Assembly (NCBI RefSeq): GCF_018398315.1
Contig: NZ_JAHBRW010000001.1
Location: 2,984,501-3,048,500, forward strand
Origin: Chelatococcus sp. YT9
GTDB taxonomy: Bacteria; Pseudomonadota; Alphaproteobacteria; Rhizobiales; Beijerinckiaceae
Direction of reading: 5' to 3'
Length of the DNA stretch: 64,000 bases
The notes under the pieces are model-generated. The model was not told the DNA's origin and searched no databases. It saw nothing but the letters and a program-made list of their open reading frames with translations. Below are positions 61,927 to 64,000 of this stretch, in pieces (position 1 is the first letter of the stretch; each line of letters opens with the position of its first letter). A program made the translations under genes and the position numbers.

Positions 61927-62574
61927 ATGATCGACGCTCTCTTGCTGGATTGCGAACAGACGGAGGGAGGTGTCAACCTCCTCATGAAGAGCGTCGATCC
62001 CGGGTGCCGGCTCGATGTCCTTCCTCTCTATTCACTCGCCGGCATCGACCTTCCTGCTTATCGCGGCTTGCTGATCGGCCTGCATGCCGATCAGCGTTAC
62101 CTCCTGTCCCGCAAGGCGCAGCTGGAGGCCTTCCTGAGTGGCGGCGGCACCATCGTCTTCTGCGGCCATGTAGCCTACCCGTTCCTGGATGAACTTGCGC
62201 CTTACGAGGTCATCCCCGACTATACGGTGGATGATCTCGAAGTAACGCAGGCTTCGGACCATCCGGTCTGGAGGGGCGTTGATCGGCGCGATCTCACCTG
62301 GCGCCGAGGGGTCGCTGGCTTTTATGGCCGCGGCAGCAATCCACCGCCCGCCGGTGCCCGTATCATCAACACGCTTGGACCGCGTCGTCATCCCGTTGAT
62401 TTTGAGACGAGGCCCGCCGTCGGCGGCCGCCTTCTGGTGCATGCCGGCGCGGATCTATGGGGCTATGCCGACAGCGGCAACAGCGCGGAGCGGATTGTGC
62501 CGCAACTGTTCGACTGGATAGCGAGCGGCGACGACGCTGAAGTGGGAAGCGCCAAGAAGGAGGCTGCGCGATGA
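61927..62574 (+). CDS. Unrecognised ThuA/GATase1-like protein A
   Basis: A 215-residue soluble protein. The predicted fold is an alternating alpha/beta class I glutamine-amidotransferase or ThuA-like sandwich: MIDALLLDCEQTEGGVNLLM, RGLLIGLHADQRYLLSRKAQLEAFLSGGGTIVFCGH, then DHPVWRGVDRRDL and GRLLVHAGADLWGYADSG. A Cys follows the strand after GGG (VFCGH), near where GATases have a nucleophile, but no clear Cys-His-Glu triad is seen. It lies 7 bp after the binding-protein gene and overlaps the next gene by 4 bp, so it belongs to the transport operon. Similarity to the next gene suggests an ancient duplication. Function unknown. Confidence 0.75.
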   Translation: MIDALLLDCEQTEGGVNLLMKSVDPGCRLDVLPLYSLAGIDLPAYRGLLIGLHADQRYLLSRKAQLEAFLSGGGTIVFCGHVAYPFLDELAPYEVIPDYTVDDLEVTQASDHPVWRGVDRRDLTWRRGVAGFYGRGSNPPPAGARIINTLGPRRHPVDFETRPAVGGRLLVHAGADLWGYADSGNSAERIVPQLFDWIASGDDAEVGSAKKEAAR

Positions 62575-63203
62575 GCTTCGCGGTCGTCGAAGGCGGGTGC
62601 TACTATCACCACGAGACTATTCATGCCGAGCGGTTTCGCGACCGGTTCGATACAGCCATCTATGCGCCGGATCTGGTCGAGGGCGATCTAGACGGCTTTA
62701 AGGCCGTCATGGTCGCTGACAGGATCAGCCCGACAATCCTGCGCGCCAAGCGGCGGCTGTTTCTGCGCTATCTCGAACAGGGCGGCACGTTGATCGTGCT
62801 TGGGGAGAACCAGGCGCACACCTGGCTGCCGGGCGTGGAGTGGACATTCAAGCCCACCAATTTCTGGTGGTGGCTCGACAAGGGAACTGATCCGGGCCAC
62901 CGTATTCCAAACCCGGACCATGAGATTTTCCGTTACCTCCCGCAGCGCGCGGTGGTCTGGCATTTCCACGGATTGCTGCATCCATCGGCGGGCGCCATCC
63001 CGCTCGTGACCATCGCGCCGGAGATGGGCGGTGGACCGGATGGCACGCTGCTCTACGACCATCCAGGCGTGGGTGGCGGCAAGGGGCGGTTGGTGGTGAC
63101 CACGCTCGACCCGTTCTATCACAACGGCAGCCATTTCATGCCCATGGCGACCGCATTTCTCGCCGGGTTACTTGACTGGACCGACGCGACGTTCAGGCGT
63201 TGA
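62571..63203 (+). CDS. Unrecognised ThuA/GATase1-like protein B
   Basis: A 210-residue soluble protein that looks like a diverged copy of the preceding gene. LFLRYLEQGGTLIVLGENQAHTW matches the earlier LEAFLSGGGTIVFCGHV, and GRLVVTTLDPFYHNGSHF matches GRLLVHAGADLWGYADSG. The Cys of protein A is replaced by Gly-Glu. His- and Trp-rich segments (GGCYYHHETIHAE, TNFWWWLDKG, VVWHFHGLLHPS) are distinctive and could form a metal or ligand site. It overlaps protein A by 4 bp. The two may act as a heterodimer on the imported compound. Function unknown. Confidence 0.75.
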   Translation: MSFAVVEGGCYYHHETIHAERFRDRFDTAIYAPDLVEGDLDGFKAVMVADRISPTILRAKRRLFLRYLEQGGTLIVLGENQAHTWLPGVEWTFKPTNFWWWLDKGTDPGHRIPNPDHEIFRYLPQRAVVWHFHGLLHPSAGAIPLVTIAPEMGGGPDGTLLYDHPGVGGGKGRLVVTTLDPFYHNGSHFMPMATAFLAGLLDWTDATFRR

Positions 63204-63287
63204 TTGGCAGGGAAGGCGGCAAGCCATCCTTGTAGGGCGGCCCTGACTGGGCGGCATTCAGTGCAATGCCGCCCGTGTCGTTCGCCG

Positions 63288-63911
63288 TTACGACAGCATC
63301 AGACCTGCTTCCGAAGCGCTTGCCAGAACGCCAAGAAGGGAGAGATCGATCGGAGGCGCATCCGCCGCGAGGTCATCGGCAGGAAGCGCTTCGGGAGCCG
63401 CCCCGCTGCCCCGCCAGAATGCTTCGTGAACTATCCCTAATCCAGCAACAAGCGGAGGCTCAATTGGCGGCAGAATCTCCACAGGTTCGCCGAGGGGAGA
63501 TATCAAATGAACAACCCCGTCGTCATCTGGCTGCGGGTGCGTCGTCGTTTCGGAAGAGTTGTCCGCAAAAGAATATGTCGGGACTGAGCCGCCGGTGCGG
63601 ATCTCGTTCAATACGTGTGAACCCGCCAGGCTGACGCTGTCCCAGAGGTTCGCAGAGAGTTCTTTGACGCCATCCCACACGCGTGTCGTTTCCCACCTGG
63701 CGTCGTCCCACTGGGCAGAAATGCTGTCTCCTACTTTCGTAGCTGCCGAGCCAACCGCATCCCGAACAGTCGAAGCGGCCGAACTGATCCCGCCATATGC
63801 TTGGTCCCCGACCCATATGGCGCCCTGCCCGAGTTTCTTGGGAACGTAAACAATCACTTTCCCAAAATCATCGAAGAAGGCGCCAGCTGGATCGGATGCG
63901 TAGTTTGCCAT
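63288..63911 (-). CDS. Orphan amphipathic hypothetical protein
   Basis: A 207-residue protein without signal peptide. The first half has amphipathic helical repeats rich in Ala, Ser, Val and Trp (GGISSAASTVRDAVGSAATKVGDSISAQWDDARWETTRVWDGVKELSANLWDSV). The second half is acidic and Pro-rich (HPQPDDDG, EPVEILPPIEPP, LPADDLAADAPPIDLSLLG). AGGAG before the ATG at 63911 fixes the start, and very AT-rich DNA upstream (63930-64000) probably holds its promoter. Acidity and lack of cysteines fit a secreted or surface-associated protein, but this is a guess. No family recognised. Confidence 0.65.
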   Translation of the reverse strand: MANYASDPAGAFFDDFGKVIVYVPKKLGQGAIWVGDQAYGGISSAASTVRDAVGSAATKVGDSISAQWDDARWETTRVWDGVKELSANLWDSVSLAGSHVLNEIRTGGSVPTYSFADNSSETTTHPQPDDDGVVHLISPLGEPVEILPPIEPPLVAGLGIVHEAFWRGSGAAPEALPADDLAADAPPIDLSLLGVLASASEAGLMLS

Positions 63912-64000
63912 GAAGATCTCCTGCGAACGGAACAATTATAATTTACAACATCGATAATTTTTATCTTGGTAATCCGTGCAAATTATAAATATAGTATGCA

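Overview
The window looks like a chromosomal stretch of a GC-rich alphaproteobacterium of the order Hyphomicrobiales (Rhizobiales). The pointers are BA14K, TIGR02301-type and RT0821/Lpp0805-type envelope proteins, an NrtR-like NAD regulator, a RibBX-type ribB, DmeF, and the xseB-dxs-tlyA-RNA methyltransferase neighbourhood. The genus cannot be fixed from sequence reading alone. I see no rRNA, tRNA, IS element, prophage or CRISPR array.

Layout. 0-18.3 kb is almost all on the minus strand: a partial exported protein, an FAD-linked oxidase, two RNA methyltransferases (RlmD/TrmA-like and TlyA), an AmpG-like permease, a vapBC pair whose toxin carries an in-frame amber codon, dxs, xseB, a giant DUF2339 membrane protein, an NrtR-like Nudix protein with a small tyrosine phosphatase, an HD hydrolase, tag, ygfZ, a TIGR02301-like exported protein, a Nudix hydrolase, an SDR and pdxH. 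18.3-24 kb holds a lipoprotein, a DnaJ-type co-chaperone, kup, fabI and a histidine phosphatase. 24.0-28.1 kb is one 1354-residue gene for a Pls/PosA-type single-module peptide synthetase, the family that makes poly(basic amino acid) homopolymers. 28-37.6 kb carries envelope proteins, aroC, an HTH-RibB-RibA-like fusion, an HDAC-family hydrolase, an L,D-transpeptidase, a DUF1499 protein and a metallo-hydrolase.

37.6-39.2 kb is AT-rich and encodes an AraC-type regulator that looks foreign. It is followed by dmeF (Co/Ni efflux) facing away from a complete cytochrome bd operon: a GbsR/MarR-type regulator, cydD, cydC, cydA, cydB and a 39-residue cydX. The regulator has a perfect 20-bp palindrome just upstream, and a consensus FNR/FixK box lies further up in the same intergenic region. 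The operon ends at a strong bidirectional terminator shared with a convergent MHS-family transporter. Next come a small hypothetical gene, a BLH phosphatase-like protein with a persulfide-dioxygenase-like metallo-hydrolase, and a cold-shock protein.

52.5-64 kb is an accessory catabolic and transport region. A dapA-like lyase and its GntR/FCD regulator diverge from a sugar-type ABC importer (binding protein and two permeases, no ATPase). The lyase promoter has a palindrome lying on its -10 element. Then an AraC-type regulator precedes an SsuABC/NMT1-type importer fused in one tight operon to two related, unrecognised ThuA/glutamine-amidotransferase-like proteins. This last operon and the Pls/PosA synthetase are the best candidates for undescribed biology. 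The window ends in an orphan amphipathic protein.
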